Positions 12,430 through 26,564 of a DNA stretch of 64,000 nucleotides are shown in pieces (position 1 is the first letter of the stretch; each line of letters opens with the position of its first letter). A program made the position numbers and the translations under genes. This stretch comes from Cristatella mucedo. Taxonomy: Eukaryota; Bryozoa; Phylactolaemata; Cristatellidae. The notes beneath the pieces were generated by a model. It was not told where the DNA came from. It saw nothing but the letters and a program-made list of their open reading frames with translations, and did no database searches. Location of the stretch: contig WPIO01000071.1 in NCBI GenBank assembly GCA_009760855.2, positions 1,810,001 to 1,874,000 of the forward strand, written 5' to 3'.

Positions 12430-13160
12430 TCTCTAATTCGGCTGCTGACGGTAAGCAATAACTTGACCAGGTTCCAGGTTGTCTACGACCTGTACAACAG
12501 TGAACCGGCTTAGCAGGGCTACCAAAAAGCGCCGTCAAGCGTCTGTGCAGTCAACTGTGCCTGCGTTCGTGTGTGTTCTTTCACGTGTGTTCGCGCGAGA
12601 GCTCGCCCCCGTGGGAAACACAAGTCGTAGCTCGGCTTAAGAAGGGCCAACGACGTCAAGTCTTTCTTTTATTAAGCTACACATCTATCTAATTTAGCTG
12701 TTTCTACCATCAACAAATTGACTAATCGCGTCTCACTAAGGGAGCCGCGATTAGTCTAATCAAACGAACGCTGCAGATCAGCATCAGCTCGTTCAGCAGC
12801 CTCTACCATGGTCCCACATAGCTCAGCTCATTCACACCTAGCTACGCAGCTCGGCCCGCTAAACTCGCCGGCTCTCGTAAGGCTATTACGACCATTCTCT
12901 ATTTCTTCAGCTTGCGAAGATTTTATGCAGATCTGACACCGACTTCGTAAAGTGCTTTCGTCACCCTTGACTAATGATGACAGCATTCTTCTGCTGCCAA
13001 TGCTGGTCCAGCTTGTCTTGCACGTCTCTCTATCTAATTTAGCCTTGCTGCAACTCACTTCCATGTCTGCACTCCTCACCCGTCTAAGCAGCATAGTTAC
13101 TTTGAAATGAGACGTATACACACTACGTACGATGTGCACAAGGACACTCGCGACGATGAT
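12430..13160. other. No gene recognised; contains an 11-bp inverted repeat
   Basis: No recognisable exon. GACTAATCGCG at 12720-12730 is exactly repeated inverted at 12746-12756 with a 15-nt loop. Confidence 0.4.
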
Positions 13161-13164
13161 TATT

Positions 13165-13312
13165 TCTAGATGATCCTAACCATGTTATGCTTGCTGTTCA
13201 TTGAGCATGCTACCTCTAACCATTCGATTGTGCTTCCTTTACAGCAAAAATTTAAAGTGCTCAGAAAGAGATTGAGTTCTCTGTGGGCGCTATAACATCT
13301 GTATTATTATTA
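13165..13312 (+). mobile_element. L2-A 3' UTR fragment
   Basis: Plus-strand fragment with TAACCATGTTATGC, CATTCGATTGTGCTTCC and the hairpin core AGAAAGAGATTGAGTTCTCT, ending in (ATT)n. An older variant of the family A tail (ends GGGCGCTATAACAT). Confidence 0.85.
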
Positions 13313-13439
13313 TTGCGACACAAAGCGTTCCTTGATATCCTGCAGCTCTATCAATGCACCTAACTGCTTTGAGGCAAACGACACACGTAGGGTTGGAAAC
13401 CATTTAGCCATCCTGGGCCACTCCCAAGTAAGTATTCGT

Positions 13440-13950
13440 CAGTACAGCGTTACTCCACAGAATGCCACAGCTTCGCAGAGATTGGCGAACCGCCACGATG
13501 GATGACAAATATGGCGGACTCTGGATTGAGGGTCCCTGGTTCGAATCCTGCAGGATTTCGAATTTCAAAAGGTGTGACGATGCTATCGCCACAGTGAGAT
13601 ATTTCATACTAAAGTGGAGGTTGGTGAATATCGGAAACTTAGAAGGATGCGACATCCAAACTGCCTCTAGTCCACAGGGTCGGTATACAATGCCTTTGCC
13701 TGTAAGTAAGGGCAATGCAATTTCGCATTCTGAGAAGATCATTCAATAAGACAGGCTGCAAACTGGGCTTCAAAAGTCATCGGCTTCAGTCCATTGCACT
13801 GCTGGACTAAAACTTTCTACCTAGCAAGGCCTACATCGGACTATGACTTCGCTTGGAGAAGGGCCTAACCTTGACATTGCCACCGCTGGTAGCAAATCAT
13901 ATAGAGGATTGCCCCCCCAGCACTACATCGAACTCTAGGTTGGTCTGAAG
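13440..13950. other. Unassigned; possible third tRNA-like SINE head
   Basis: A perfect B-box-like GGTTCGAATCC lies at about 13538-13549 behind GGGTCCCT. No matching second copy was found in the window, so this is only a suggestion. The rest to 13950 is unassigned. Confidence 0.25.
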
Positions 13951-13957
13951 CAAAAAA

Positions 13958-14125
13958 AATGTATTAGCTGATTAACAGCCACATTTTACATAGCGGCAGA
14001 AGAGCCGTAATGACTACCACCACCATTTGCAATAAGCAGACAGTATAGGATCGCCCTCAGCAGGACTCGAATCTGCGACCTCGGTCGTAAAGAGCAAGCA
14101 CCTCACTCTCCTGAGTTATATCATC
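13958..14125 (-). mobile_element. SINE-2 copy
   Basis: Minus-strand order: GGTGCTTGCTCTTTACGACC, then GCAGATTCGAGTCCTGCTGA (B box), AATGGTGGTGGTAGTCATTA and CGGCTCTTCTGCCGCTATGT, then CTGTTAATCAGCTAATACAT. Diverged but complete. Confidence 0.7.
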
Positions 14126-14336
14126 CCTCCAAACAGAAGGATGGGTGGGGCGGGGTTGGTTGGCAGCGGCTGCGGCACAGGAGGCGCAGCAGGCAGCTGC
14201 CTTTTGCTCCACAGCTGCAGAAGCTCGATGCCGGCATTTCCGGCGACATCAAGCTTCCGGCCTGCACTTATGCCGGCACCGAGCATCCGACTACGCGCTA
14301 CCGCCGACGCAGAGCTCAAACGCTGTGAAAAGTCGA

Positions 14337-14351
14337 ATGTAAAGCGCCTAC

Positions 14352-14407
<56 letters not shown>

Positions 14408-14450
14408 AGTTCTCTGAGGGCGCTTTATCAAGTGCATTATTATTATGATT
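14337..14450 (+). mobile_element. L2-A 3' hairpin split by an expanded (GA)n tract
   Basis: AATGTAAAGCGCCTACAGAGAG runs into about 45 bp of pure GA repeat (about 14358-14403) and then ATTAAGTTCTCTGAGGGCGC, the second half of the family A hairpin. CTTTATCAAGTGCATTATTA follows. The GAGAGA in the 5' arm has expanded in place. Confidence 0.88.
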
Positions 14451-14569
14451 AAGTCGACAGGCTCGCATTCTCCTAGACCACAGGATTCAGGAATGACGTT
14501 CCCGTAGAAAATGGTGAAAGACTGACAGCTGTGCCGTGCCGGCACGTAACTACGTAACTACGTAACACG

Positions 14570-14641
14570 GACACTAGCTCTGCTGCACACAGCGCCGTGC
14601 CGGCACGGCAGCCCGGCGCTGTGTGCAGCAGAGCTAGTGTC
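14570..14641. repeat. 28-bp perfect inverted repeat (hairpin)
   Basis: The arm 14570-14597 starts GACACTAGCTCTGCTGCACA. The arm 14614-14641 is its exact reverse complement, with a 16-nt spacer that contains a further GC-rich palindrome (GTGCCGGCAC). The same GTGCCGGCAC core lies just upstream at 14535-14544, followed by three GTAAC-type repeats. No transposon hallmark is visible at the ends. Confidence 0.95.
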
Positions 14642-14649
14642 GCAGTTGC

Positions 14650-16036
<1,387 letters not shown>

Positions 16037-16229
16037 CGAACGGCTGCAGAGATTGGCTTCACGTTTGCTTTGGCTTGCTGGCCTAACTGAGTGTGATGTT
16101 TGCATGTGCCTGCTTGATAACGTAATAATAATAATGTTAATGTGCATGAAACTAACCCCTCCCGGTTCTCTTGATGATTCTAATTTAATCTAATAATCTA
16201 ATAATTAATTATTAACACCTGGGTTTGTA

Positions 16230-16545
16230 CTGAGTTTCTTGGTCCCTTCCACAACTCTTAGGCAACACAAATCCACTCTCCTGCATCCGACTTTGGCATA
16301 TCTTTTCCAGTCGTCCGAGCTGCTACTGTCATGCTACCCCCTCACCCTCAGTAACCCAACTCCCCTCCTGACTCAGCTAGGCTTCTCACTTGCTCTATGT
16401 TGCGTGAGATGAAGTCTGTTGGCTACCGAATGCGTACCGAAAGCCCCTGAGGCTTTGAGTTTGCTAAAGAAAACTATCCTGCGTAATATCCTCATAATGT
16501 GCGTGGCTTTGTGGAGTTACAGATGGAGATACGTTACATTGATGC
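16230..16545 (+). mobile_element. L2-B 3' end fragment
   Basis: Diverged plus-strand family B C-terminus and 3' UTR, from CCTTCCACAACTCTTAGGCA to the GTTGGCTACCGAATGCGTAC block, GTGGAGTTACAGATGGAGAT and an ATTACA-like end. Confidence 0.8.
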
Positions 16546-16559
16546 AAGTTTTAAGGCGA

Positions 16560-17700
16560 CCGACTCTCTCAGGGTCCTATACAAAGAACTTATAATTCTA
16601 ATTTTTTATTATTATTATTACGTCTTATTATTCTATTTTATTATTCTATTTTATTATTACGTCTTCAAAAGCAAACGAAAAGGGTATCGGTCCATGAACT
16701 TGCCAGCAGCAGGTGAGCAGCAGAGCTTGCTAATCTAGCTAAGGCTAATCTCATCAGCTGACGCATTACATCACAGAGCTTACTTATCGTCTGGGTTGTG
16801 CTGGGCTCGGAAAATGTGCCCAGCTCACTGTGCCAGGGGGGACGATGAAGCCAACAATCATGCTGTTTGCGCTACCTGAAGCAACTGCTACTGCTACCCA
16901 TGCTCAAAGCATTGTCAATACATAAATAGATAGAGAGGAGAGAGAGACATTCGTGCTGCCGCACACTGTCACGTGAGGCAAGCAAACACTCAAAGAGGCC
17001 TCTTGGCGTCTCTGCGGTCCCGCCCCATTCTGTGCAGTTGTGTAAGACCAGACTGCAGGCAATGACACGACAGCCTTGCTAGGCACACACTTCACTCACC
17101 CCAGGCAAGAAGTCACCGAAGGCAGGCCGCATTCGGCACACAGAGAGAGAGACAGACAGACTCGGGATCCATCGAGCCAGCCACGAGTCACCCAGGGTCA
17201 CCATCACCATCTGCCGACAAACGCGAGACTGCAAGCACAGCAGCAGAGGCAGCTGTCGCTCCCCTTGATCTCCTCGAGAGAAAGAGAGATAGAGAGAGAG
17301 AGAGACGGCTGCAGAAGCCTCGCTTTGGAGTTCGGTCTTATGAGAGTAGCTCTTTGGCCACAAGCTATGAATATTCAGTGCGTTTATCTTGCCCCCAAAA
17401 AGGCTTCAACCATGCGAAGGCATTTGCATAGGCCCAATGCGACAGGATGTGGGACCAGCAGCTGGTCAGAGCAGTCCGGACTGATGTCTGGACTGGCAGC
17501 CCCTCCCTACCACAGAGCCCCGAGAGCCCTCGCTGCTGATTCTATCTACAGCCACCTATCACCACCAGCCTTTGCATCAATACATCGAGCTACAGCCTGA
17601 GCTACAGCGAGCATGGAATGCGCATGCAATGAGTGCAGCCTGCAGCAGGAGCCAGGCAGAGAAGCATCCAGCAGCAACAGAATGTTAGTGGGGGAGTCGC
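16560..17700. other. No gene recognised
   Basis: Begins with an ATT-rich patch (about 16590-16670), then mixed sequence with short GA runs. Open frames are not supported by any motif. Confidence 0.4.
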
Positions 17701-17704
17701 ACGC

Positions 17705-17825
17705 ACGCGCACACACACACACACACAGATAGAGAGAAAGAAAGAGAGAGACAGACAGAGATAGAGAGACGGAGACAGAGACAGAGGGAGAGGGAGAGAC
17801 AGAGGACAGAGACAGACATGGAAGG
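17705..17825. repeat. Compound (CA)n/(GA)n purine-rich tract
   Basis: A short CA run, then about 100 bp of impure GA/GACA repeat. Confidence 0.85.
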
Positions 17826-17905
17826 GACCCTACGACCTAACACGAGTTAGCCCCCACACAATTGAAGTGCTCCCTGTATGACCAGCAGCCATTTACACAT
17901 GTACA

Positions 17906-18019
<114 letters not shown>

Positions 18020-18193
18020 TCTTAGTGACGTAGGACCTGACCCGGTTTAGCGGCACACCACGTGATACCTAGGTGCACCGAGAGGCATTGCAAAAGGAGT
18101 TTCAAGCTATCCATTCCACCAGCAGGTTCAATCTCCGTGGCGACCGTGGCAGCAGCATGCTGATCACCCCGTCAGTGCCTTAGTGGGTACACA

Positions 18194-18222
18194 TTTAATG
18201 GAAAGTGGGTACAAGTTTTAAT
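18194..18222 (-). promoter_or_regulatory. Candidate MRPS22 polyadenylation signals
   Basis: Two minus-strand ATTAAA hexamers (18217-18222 and 18194-18199) lie about 280-310 bases after the MRPS22 stop. ATTAAA is the commonest variant of the animal signal. No transcript evidence is available. Confidence 0.35.
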
Positions 18223-18501
18223 GGAAAAACTATCAACGCCAACCAACAACGCAGACGCAGCCTTCCGGAAAGTCCTAATTGACCAATTACCGTTGGCCTA
18301 GTGACACGTCGCGCCATGGGACATTCCCGCGCGTACAGCGCCAGGGGGCGCTGCTGCTTCGCTTTCGGCAACCGGTCGCCGGGAAAAGACGGCCAGCAGC
18401 GAACATGACCCGCTGTGCAGAGAGAGCGGCCGGTGGCCGAAGCGAGCAGAGGACAGGCCACCTGCCGCCGCCGCCGAGGTAGCGCGCTCTGCACCTGCCC
18501 T

Positions 18502-18684
18502 CTACTTGGCGGCCAGCGGCGTTTCTTCAGCCGACGAGACGCTGGTCGCGGTGTGGTCGCCGGCCGCCTGATCGGATATACGAATGCCGGCGCACTGTCG
18601 GCTGCTCGAATCCTCCATCGCCTGCATGGCCATCTTGAGCCTCCTGACAAAGTCGGCATTGACGTCGCCGCTGGCTATGTAGGC
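18502..18684 (-). CDS. MRPS22: MRPS22 exon 8 (C-terminus, stop)
   Basis: Starts phase 0 after TTCGCAG and encodes 60 residues beginning AYIASGDV, ending ETPLAAK and a TAG at 18502-18504. AYI aligns with AYIEL of the human C-terminus. The tail is about 35 residues longer than in human and Ser/Ala rich. About ten residues that precede AYI in human have no counterpart here. Confidence 0.8.
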   Translation of the reverse strand, partial: AYIASGDVNADFVRRLKMAMQAMEDSSSRQCAGIRISDQAAGDHTATSVSSAEETPLAAK

Positions 18685-21600
18685 CTGCGAACGATGCGGC
18701 GGCGGTCACGTGGCACGAACGTTTCGCAAGGAAGGAGCAAGGACAGGCCACTGCAGTGCCGGACGAAAAAGCACGGGGGGGGGGGGGGGGGGGGGCTTGG
18801 CTCAACACTTGAGCCTGGGACGGAGCGCACAGCCAGTTGAAGGAGCGCCCAGCCCTGCGTGCCCGGATGCACGCAGGTCTGGGCGCACGGCGCACTTTCC
18901 AGCCCCATACGACTCAACGAGAGCATACAAACACGCCAAGCATGCCCGTGCACGCACACAGACACACACACAGTCACGTGCACAAACACACGCGCACACA
19001 CACACACACATAGGTACATGCAAGCAAATCATACGAATAAGAACAGACTCAAACACCAGCGTATGGTCAAACCGATAGGAACCCGACTTCAGGCGCACAC
19101 GTGTGGAACAAGCAAGGGCACAGCACAAGAGCCTGCATGCGCTGTCTGGAGAGTAGAGGTACTCGATATGTACGCGCGCAAACACACAAACACTACGTAG
19201 GCCTTCGGACCACGGCCTTACCTTCATCACAGCCATATGCGTATCTGAAGATGCTTCCAACGTCTCAGTGCTGCTGCCGCTGCCACTGCTGCAGCCGCCG
19301 CCGATGGCTCTCGAGGTATTACAGCCGGGCCAGATGGCGCAGTAAAGTCTCACCAGGTCTGCTGCATCAGCCAGGCTACAGCAAGTGAGGGGGGACGATG
19401 ATATTAATTGATAACAGTACCTTTGCAAAGGGCCCTCAAGAGATCTAAACCACCTCGATCTCGGCATGATCCACATGCTGGTAAGAAAGCATGGCAAACT
19501 GGATAGTGATACCACTCACAATTGCAGCACAAGCAAGACCATTTCTACACGCATGACACATAGTTTGCGAGAAGCACGTTGGTTTCGAGCCGCTTTCTAA
19601 ACACCGTCAGCAGACGGTGCAACGTCACCCAGTAGTGAGTTCGAGCCTTGGCCGGCACCGAAACTGGAGGCACGATCTTCATAGGGTTTTGAAGTTCGTT
19701 CGAGGTACTGCCAAGCGATCAGACGAGTAGGATTGCAGTGCAGGGGGCGGTGCCACGGCACCGCCGACGACTGTCAGCTAATAGGGCAGCAGCAGCAGCA
19801 TCCACGCTTGCAGCCACCACAGCAGCCGCGCCTAGCGACGAGCAAGCGCCAGAGCGCTGAGCACGCACTCACCCCCTGAAGAAGGCTGTCTGTTCCAGCA
19901 GCCTATCGATGCGTCTGCAGCAGGCCAAGTAGAAGGCGAGGCCGCCAAAGTGACGCGTGCCGTGCAGGTGGTCGTAGGCCGAGTGCTTGTCGCAGTGATC
20001 GTAGGTCGCGTGCACGACCTGCATTCAGGGAGGCCGCAGGCGGCAGTGGCCACCGCAGCGAGAAGCAGGCTCAAACGACGCCAGCAGACGGCAAATGAAA
20101 ATGCACGCCAGCACTGGCCTCCGAATCGCAGCAGAAGCAAAGCAGCAGCGGGAGACGATCAAGCGACACCGCAGGCAGTGGCCGAGCCGGGCAGCACAGT
20201 AGGGGCGCCGCCATCCATGCCAGCAAGGACGGTGGCGAGTGGGGGGAGGCAGCTTCCAAGGGCGGCTGCTCGTAACGCCGAGGTAGAAACCAACTAAATT
20301 GCCACCAAAAACGGTCCAACAACGTTGGAGTGCAACCGAGACATGCAGACCAGGAAGTCACAGGGCAAAGCCAGGCTATTTAGCTAGCTAGCAGTCCAAA
20401 AGGCGATCATCACCTCAGCCTAGCGAGGGCGCTGCCTAGCGAGGGCGCCAAGGCCGCACTCACACGCTCGGAGTCGCCGAGGCATTACGTTCTGGCAAAT
20501 ATGGATTTATTATTATTATTTATTATCATTTATTTGAATCCTTTTATTGTGTATTATTTCTTATCATCAACTATTGATTATTAAGATGGCGCTATAAAAA
20601 CACATTATCACCACTGTTACTATGACTACTGTCACTACGACGGCCGCGCACGGACACGCTGGCAGCAGCTCACACTTGCCTTCAGGTACAAAGGATCGTC
20701 GGGCTCGAACTGCACGCACGCACTGTCCAGCACGTATTCGTACGCTTTGCCGTGCAGCAGGAGCGACTGGAACGGCGGCGCAAGGCGACGCAGCGCTCGT
20801 TGAGGCAACAGGTCAGTGACAGCACTGGTAATAGGACACGGGCACTGCTGGGCACCAGCAGCGGCCGATGCCACAGCAAGCTGCTCACAGGAAAAGGAAA
20901 TGCTGGCTGCTGCCGGGAGAGCCAGAGCTACAACGCCAGCCTCGTCCTGGGCAGCGCGGGCATGGGCACGTGAGTGCACGGAAGCGTGAGCAAACGAGAG
21001 CAACCACAGCACTGCCAGCACCTTCCTCCTCCTCCTCCCCCCCCCCTGCAGAGGAGGCCGCTGCTGGCAGGCTGGGCCGAGGCCGATGCACCGAGACGAA
21101 TGCGTCTCGAAACGACAACGGCATTCATTACTCGGCAAGACTCGGCTTGTCTCTCAACGAGCCCTGGGTCAACTGCCGGGTCACGTGGTCGCACGCGCCA
21201 CGGGTCATCTGCCGGGTCAAGGATTCAGTTGTCACCAGGTTGGTTCAAGGCTCTCTCCTCTGCTTTCTGTCTGGATGCTACTAAGTCCAGCCGCAGCCGC
21301 AGCCGGTCCGTCAGACGCTCTCCTCTCCTCTTCTCTTCCCACCACGTCAAACCCGTTCCCACAAGCAGTCCACGAGGTGGTGTGCTCGAACCATACTGGT
21401 TCCATTGGCAGCTTTCGCCTGCCAATTCAAAACTGACCACAACCGAGACTGACTACAACACTAACCACAACGTTGACCACTTGGAACTCAGACTGGTGGC
21501 GTTTGGTGCCGCCGACGAGGCATCGTCGATGAGTGGCCATTCGGAGAGGTGCTCCTAGAGTACTTTAAAGTATTCCTAAAGTACTTCCATCAGGCCAAAG

Positions 21601-22059
21601 GGTCGGATGAGAGTGCACGCACGGCCACACGCGCACACACGTGCCAGTCTTACGTCAAACCCCCATCCAAGCGATGGCACACAGACCATGGGGAGCTATG
21701 AAGGACGGTCTCCTGCGGTGTAGCTTGGTCGGGCTGTAGTGGCTGTGCACACTGCATGCCGGGAACTGCTGACAGAAGATGTGTCAGCTGCCGGGAAAAC
21801 CCACGAATTGTAAATTTGGGCTACATGCTAATGTGTGCCACAAAGTAGTCAGCATAGAGAGCTGGATTGTTGTGACTTAGTGCTTGCATGCCACTGTGGC
21901 TTGGCTCATAGGTAAGGTGCTAGCCTCTACCGACAAGGTCACGAGCTCCGGGGGCTCCGGCCCCCGTGTCGTATGTTAAGCACCTGGATAGTAATTCAGG
22001 TCCCTTAGGAGGCTAAAAAAACTACAAACGAGCTTGTGCGCACACACACATAATATATC

Positions 22060-22090
<31 letters not shown>

Positions 22091-22101
22091 GTGTGTGTGC
22101 C

Positions 22102-22132
<31 letters not shown>

Positions 22133-24766
22133 ATGTATCGATGAAACAGCGTGAGAGGCAAGGCAAGCATGCATTTAAGCAGGCAGGCATGCATTAAACA
22201 AACTGTTGTACTAACTACGTACCTCTAGGTTTTCCGGGTCGAATATCTTAGGCACACGAAGCTTTCTTCCATGAATAGGAAAGTAGATCTGGTTGATGCG
22301 GTCAGTCTCATCCCACGTGGCACTACGCAGGGTGCCGCTCGGCTCGCGAACCACGACTTCCCGTGTCTGCAAGCCCAGAACGGCACAACTAGATATCGAA
22401 AGAGATGGTGCCAGGGGTCCTTAAAGTAGCACAGTAAAGAGCAGGCAGGAGCAGATTGACACATTTTGGCACTGAGAGCTGCATGGCTTCAGGCTGCATG
22501 CGACAGAGATCTGTGCTCAGAGCGGCAGAGATCTGTTGACAGGGCAGGGCACAGATATTATACCACGAAAAAAGTGAGGAGAAGAAATAATAATAATAAT
22601 ATTGCACTTGATAAAGCGCCCTAAGAGAACTCAATCTCTTTCTAGGCACTTTACATTTGCTGCAAAGGGAAATGCGATTGAATGGTGAGTAATATCATGC
22701 TTGATAAACAACACGAATAACATGATTAGGGGTGACTTGCAACTGGTCAGCATGCAAATGTGGTTAGTGGCAGCATGCACAGTGTCAGCACCCATAAGCA
22801 TATAAAGGACAAATCACAGGGACCCACTAATTGCTATCATAAATAGATGCGTTTTTAAGTTCTTTTCAGATGTTGTCAAGTCAAGGGATGTTGTGATGCT
22901 AGTCGGGAGTGAGTTCCAGGCTTTGGGAGCATATGAACTAAATGCACGGTCTCCAAAGGATTTGAGGTTTGTACGAGGTATTTCTAGACTGTTGGATTCC
23001 GAAAGGCAGGTGATACGGTGCTTGGCTTGGTGGGGTAGTAAATTTGAGAGATAGGCTGGAGCCAAAGAATGAAGTGACCTAAAAGTGAGCGACAAAACCT
23101 TGAAGTCGATCCGTTGCTTGACTGGTAGCCAGTGCAGGTCGACGAGAAGTGGTGTGCTGTGACAACTGCACCGCTCACGACGGACAAGCATAGCTGCGGA
23201 GCTTTGCACGAGCAGTAAGCGCCTGATTGCAAATGCTGGTAGGCCAGAAAGCATTGAGTTACAGAAGTCACGAGGGATGTCCCAAATGCAGGGACCAATT
23301 TAGATGTGGTATCCTCGTCTAAACAAGCCTGAATTTTAGCAATGCTATGTAGCTGAAAGTAGGCAGACTTGACTGTCGAGCTGATGTGGTCGTCCAACGA
23401 AAGGTCACTTTGGAACACGACTACTAGATTTCGTGCAGATTCAACAGGAGAGGAAAGACGGGAGAGAGCGGAAGAGAGCAAGAGAGAGAGAGAGGGGAGA
23501 GAGAGAGAGAGAGGGGAGAGAGAGAGAGAGAGGGGAGAGAGAGAGAGAGAGAGAGAGAAGAGGGGGTAGAGGAGAGAGTAAGAGATGAGAGAAGGGAGAA
23601 GAGCAGAGAGAAGAGCAGAGAGGAGAGAGAGAGGAGAGAGACAGAGAGAGAAGACAAAAGATAGGTGGAGGCTGACGATGACAAAAATCTCATTAATATA
23701 GTAACGGAATAGCTTTACCTGCCATTATCTCCTGAGCTTGCAAAGGGCAGCCAAAGATTTCGGCCAGCCGAATTCAAACCTAGACCTAGGTGCTGAAGTA
23801 CATTTGCACATGGTGCACAGTACATTTGGCTAAGACGCAAGGAGATTTGCTGCAGTAGCTGTAGACAGCTGCGAATATCTACGTGGAGCAGAAGTAAGCA
23901 AAAAGCATGAGTGTGGGGTTAGGAAAATCCAATCAAGTAAAACAGAACCGTATAAGGTAAAAGAAAAATCTAGGCTTGGCATTTTTATGCAGATGGGATG
24001 CAGCTGCACTTGTGCTCCGAGAAACCAAACAGCATTCTTAGTAATATATCAATAATAAATTGGACAGCCTAGCTCTCAAAATGGGCACAGGTTAGCGTTT
24101 TTCCTAGCAGCTGCATGCAATCTGGGAGTCCTCTGTTTCAAGAGAATCTTTCACTTAATGACACATCGGCTCCACAGTCAGGTCTGCCTACTTTCGGCCA
24201 CCGGCTACAGTAAGAATTGGCGCTTGCACAGGCTGAGGCAGTCAACCTGGTCCATACATTTATCAAATCTCATCAAGACATAACTTACCACTTGCAAGTC
24301 TTCCTGCCTGAGCATGAAACACCGCTTGCGAGTAAGTGAAACAGTTGTCAGCTAGGGTTGTCTGTCATGCACGTGTCACAACTGCTACTACAGCACCCAT
24401 GTCACTTCTCAAAGCTCTGCACCTCCTCCAATCAGGCAGTGCACTGAGTTCATATATTAATTAGGATAATATTATCAATCAATTATTATTACTAATTAAC
24501 AGATATTTTGATATTGATATACTAAAGACTTCAGAGCTATTGTCGCTCACTTTTAGGTTTTCCCCTTCATTCTCTTGCAGAGGCCTACCTATTAGAATGA
24601 CTTACCAGGTTTGGCCAAGGGGTCAAGGGCTCACCTATGACAAACGAGGTCAAAGTGCTCACCCTTGACGACCGGGGTCGTGAGCTTGAGCCATGCAGCA
24701 TGAGTGAGACGCCTAGATAGAGATTCAGTTCTCTTACATGCTATACAAATGACTATATATATATAT

Positions 24767-24813
<47 letters not shown>

Positions 24814-25120
24814 AAATATATAAATGACTTATATTTGCTACCAATCGGGCTATGGACCATATCCAGACAATCGTGACTCAGTAGTTTAGTTGTGCCTATA
24901 ACCAACATTTAAAAAGAAGCCAAAACATAAGTCCTTAAAGCGCTCGCTTGGTCTGGGTAAATTGCCTTTGGTGTGTTTAGGGGTGAGGGACACAGAACAT
25001 ACCATTACTAACCAATTGATATGAATCTTTTCCAGTCACAAGTACCCAGAAAGAGACTTGGTCTTTTAGAGCACTATATTGTTGGTATTGCATTAGAAGA
25101 GACAGCTGACTAGCAGATGC

Positions 25121-25167
<47 letters not shown>

Positions 25168-26505
25168 AAGAGAGAGAGCTAGCTGGTAACATGCACGCAG
25201 AGGTAGTGCTTGTTCAAGTCACAGTATCCACGGCAACGCAGAAGGTTGCAGTAGCGCTCATGCACTGCATGCTATCAGGTCAGCATCAGCATGGAAGCTC
25301 CTTGCCAGAGTTCAAGAGTAGTCGATTGAAGAGATCACTCGGTCACCCCCCCCCCCCGATGCTGATGACAATAACTGGCTCTTGTAGATACTGCACCTAA
25401 GGACAAGATTAAGCCAACCTAAGGAGGCCAGGTGACGAGACGATTTCCTGGTGGCAGGCAATCTGCTGTCGAAACAATTCCATTAGGGCTTTAATTGAAC
25501 TTCCGCTGTCAAAAAAAGCACGACACGTGGTGCTGCTGCGCACTTGTGAGTCACGGCACGAGTGAAGGGAGAGCACCTGACACCCGACCCCTGGGCTACG
25601 ACCAGTGGGGGGGGGCCATCAAGGTGCTGATGCTAAATCGCTAGGGGGTGGGGAGGGGTTCGGTCACGGGCTGACCCGGAGGCTCTGAAAGATGAAAGCA
25701 TGATGGAAGTCGCGGTACCGGTACACACGGGTAAATGATTACGAAAGAAGACGACGGTCAATCCCGAGACGCAGGCCCGCGCACCGAAATCGCCGCTGCA
25801 AAGTGGTCACGCTGGAACGCAGCAGCCACACTCTGAAGACGCGAGCGACAGTCTGCTTTCATCCATACCCTGTTCGATGCTACGGGCGAGATATCCGTGA
25901 AGACTAACTTTGCAGTGTCCAGGCCAGCGATGCCCGGATCGTGCGAGAGCGTGCGCGTCACTTGCTTGCGCGGCGGCAATACGGGCGGCATCTGCAGCTT
26001 CTGCTGCGCCCGCCTAGACGACTCCTCGGTGGCCTGCATCGGACAGAGGTCAAGGCCACACAAACAATACAAGCAAGAAAAAGTGTACTGCTACGATACG
26101 ACGACGAGCCCTCAGACCAACGAGAGTACTAAGCAACCACGAAAAGAGAGCCGAGAGCTGGGAATCACATTACTGGGCAGCCCTCCCGAGGCCAGACACG
26201 CCAGATTCAGCTCAATAAGCTGACGACAGGCGATGACAGGGCGACAAGTGCAAGAAAGCAGCGCAAATACTGACCAGGGTGGACCAGATCCGCACAAGAA
26301 AAAGACAAAGCAGCCGGACGACAAGACAAAGACAGCAGACAAAGCGGCTGAACAGACGCATGCAAACAGAAAGTGTCACAGGCAGCCCGATGATCGGTAC
26401 TCAAGAGAGCCTCCTTTCCAAGTAAGGAAATGGTCGCCCAAGCTGCTTGCAGCTTCTTCGACAGCATGCAGAGGGTTTAGAGGTCATGCTACTGCCTCTT
26501 TGCAA

Positions 26506-26564
<59 letters not shown>

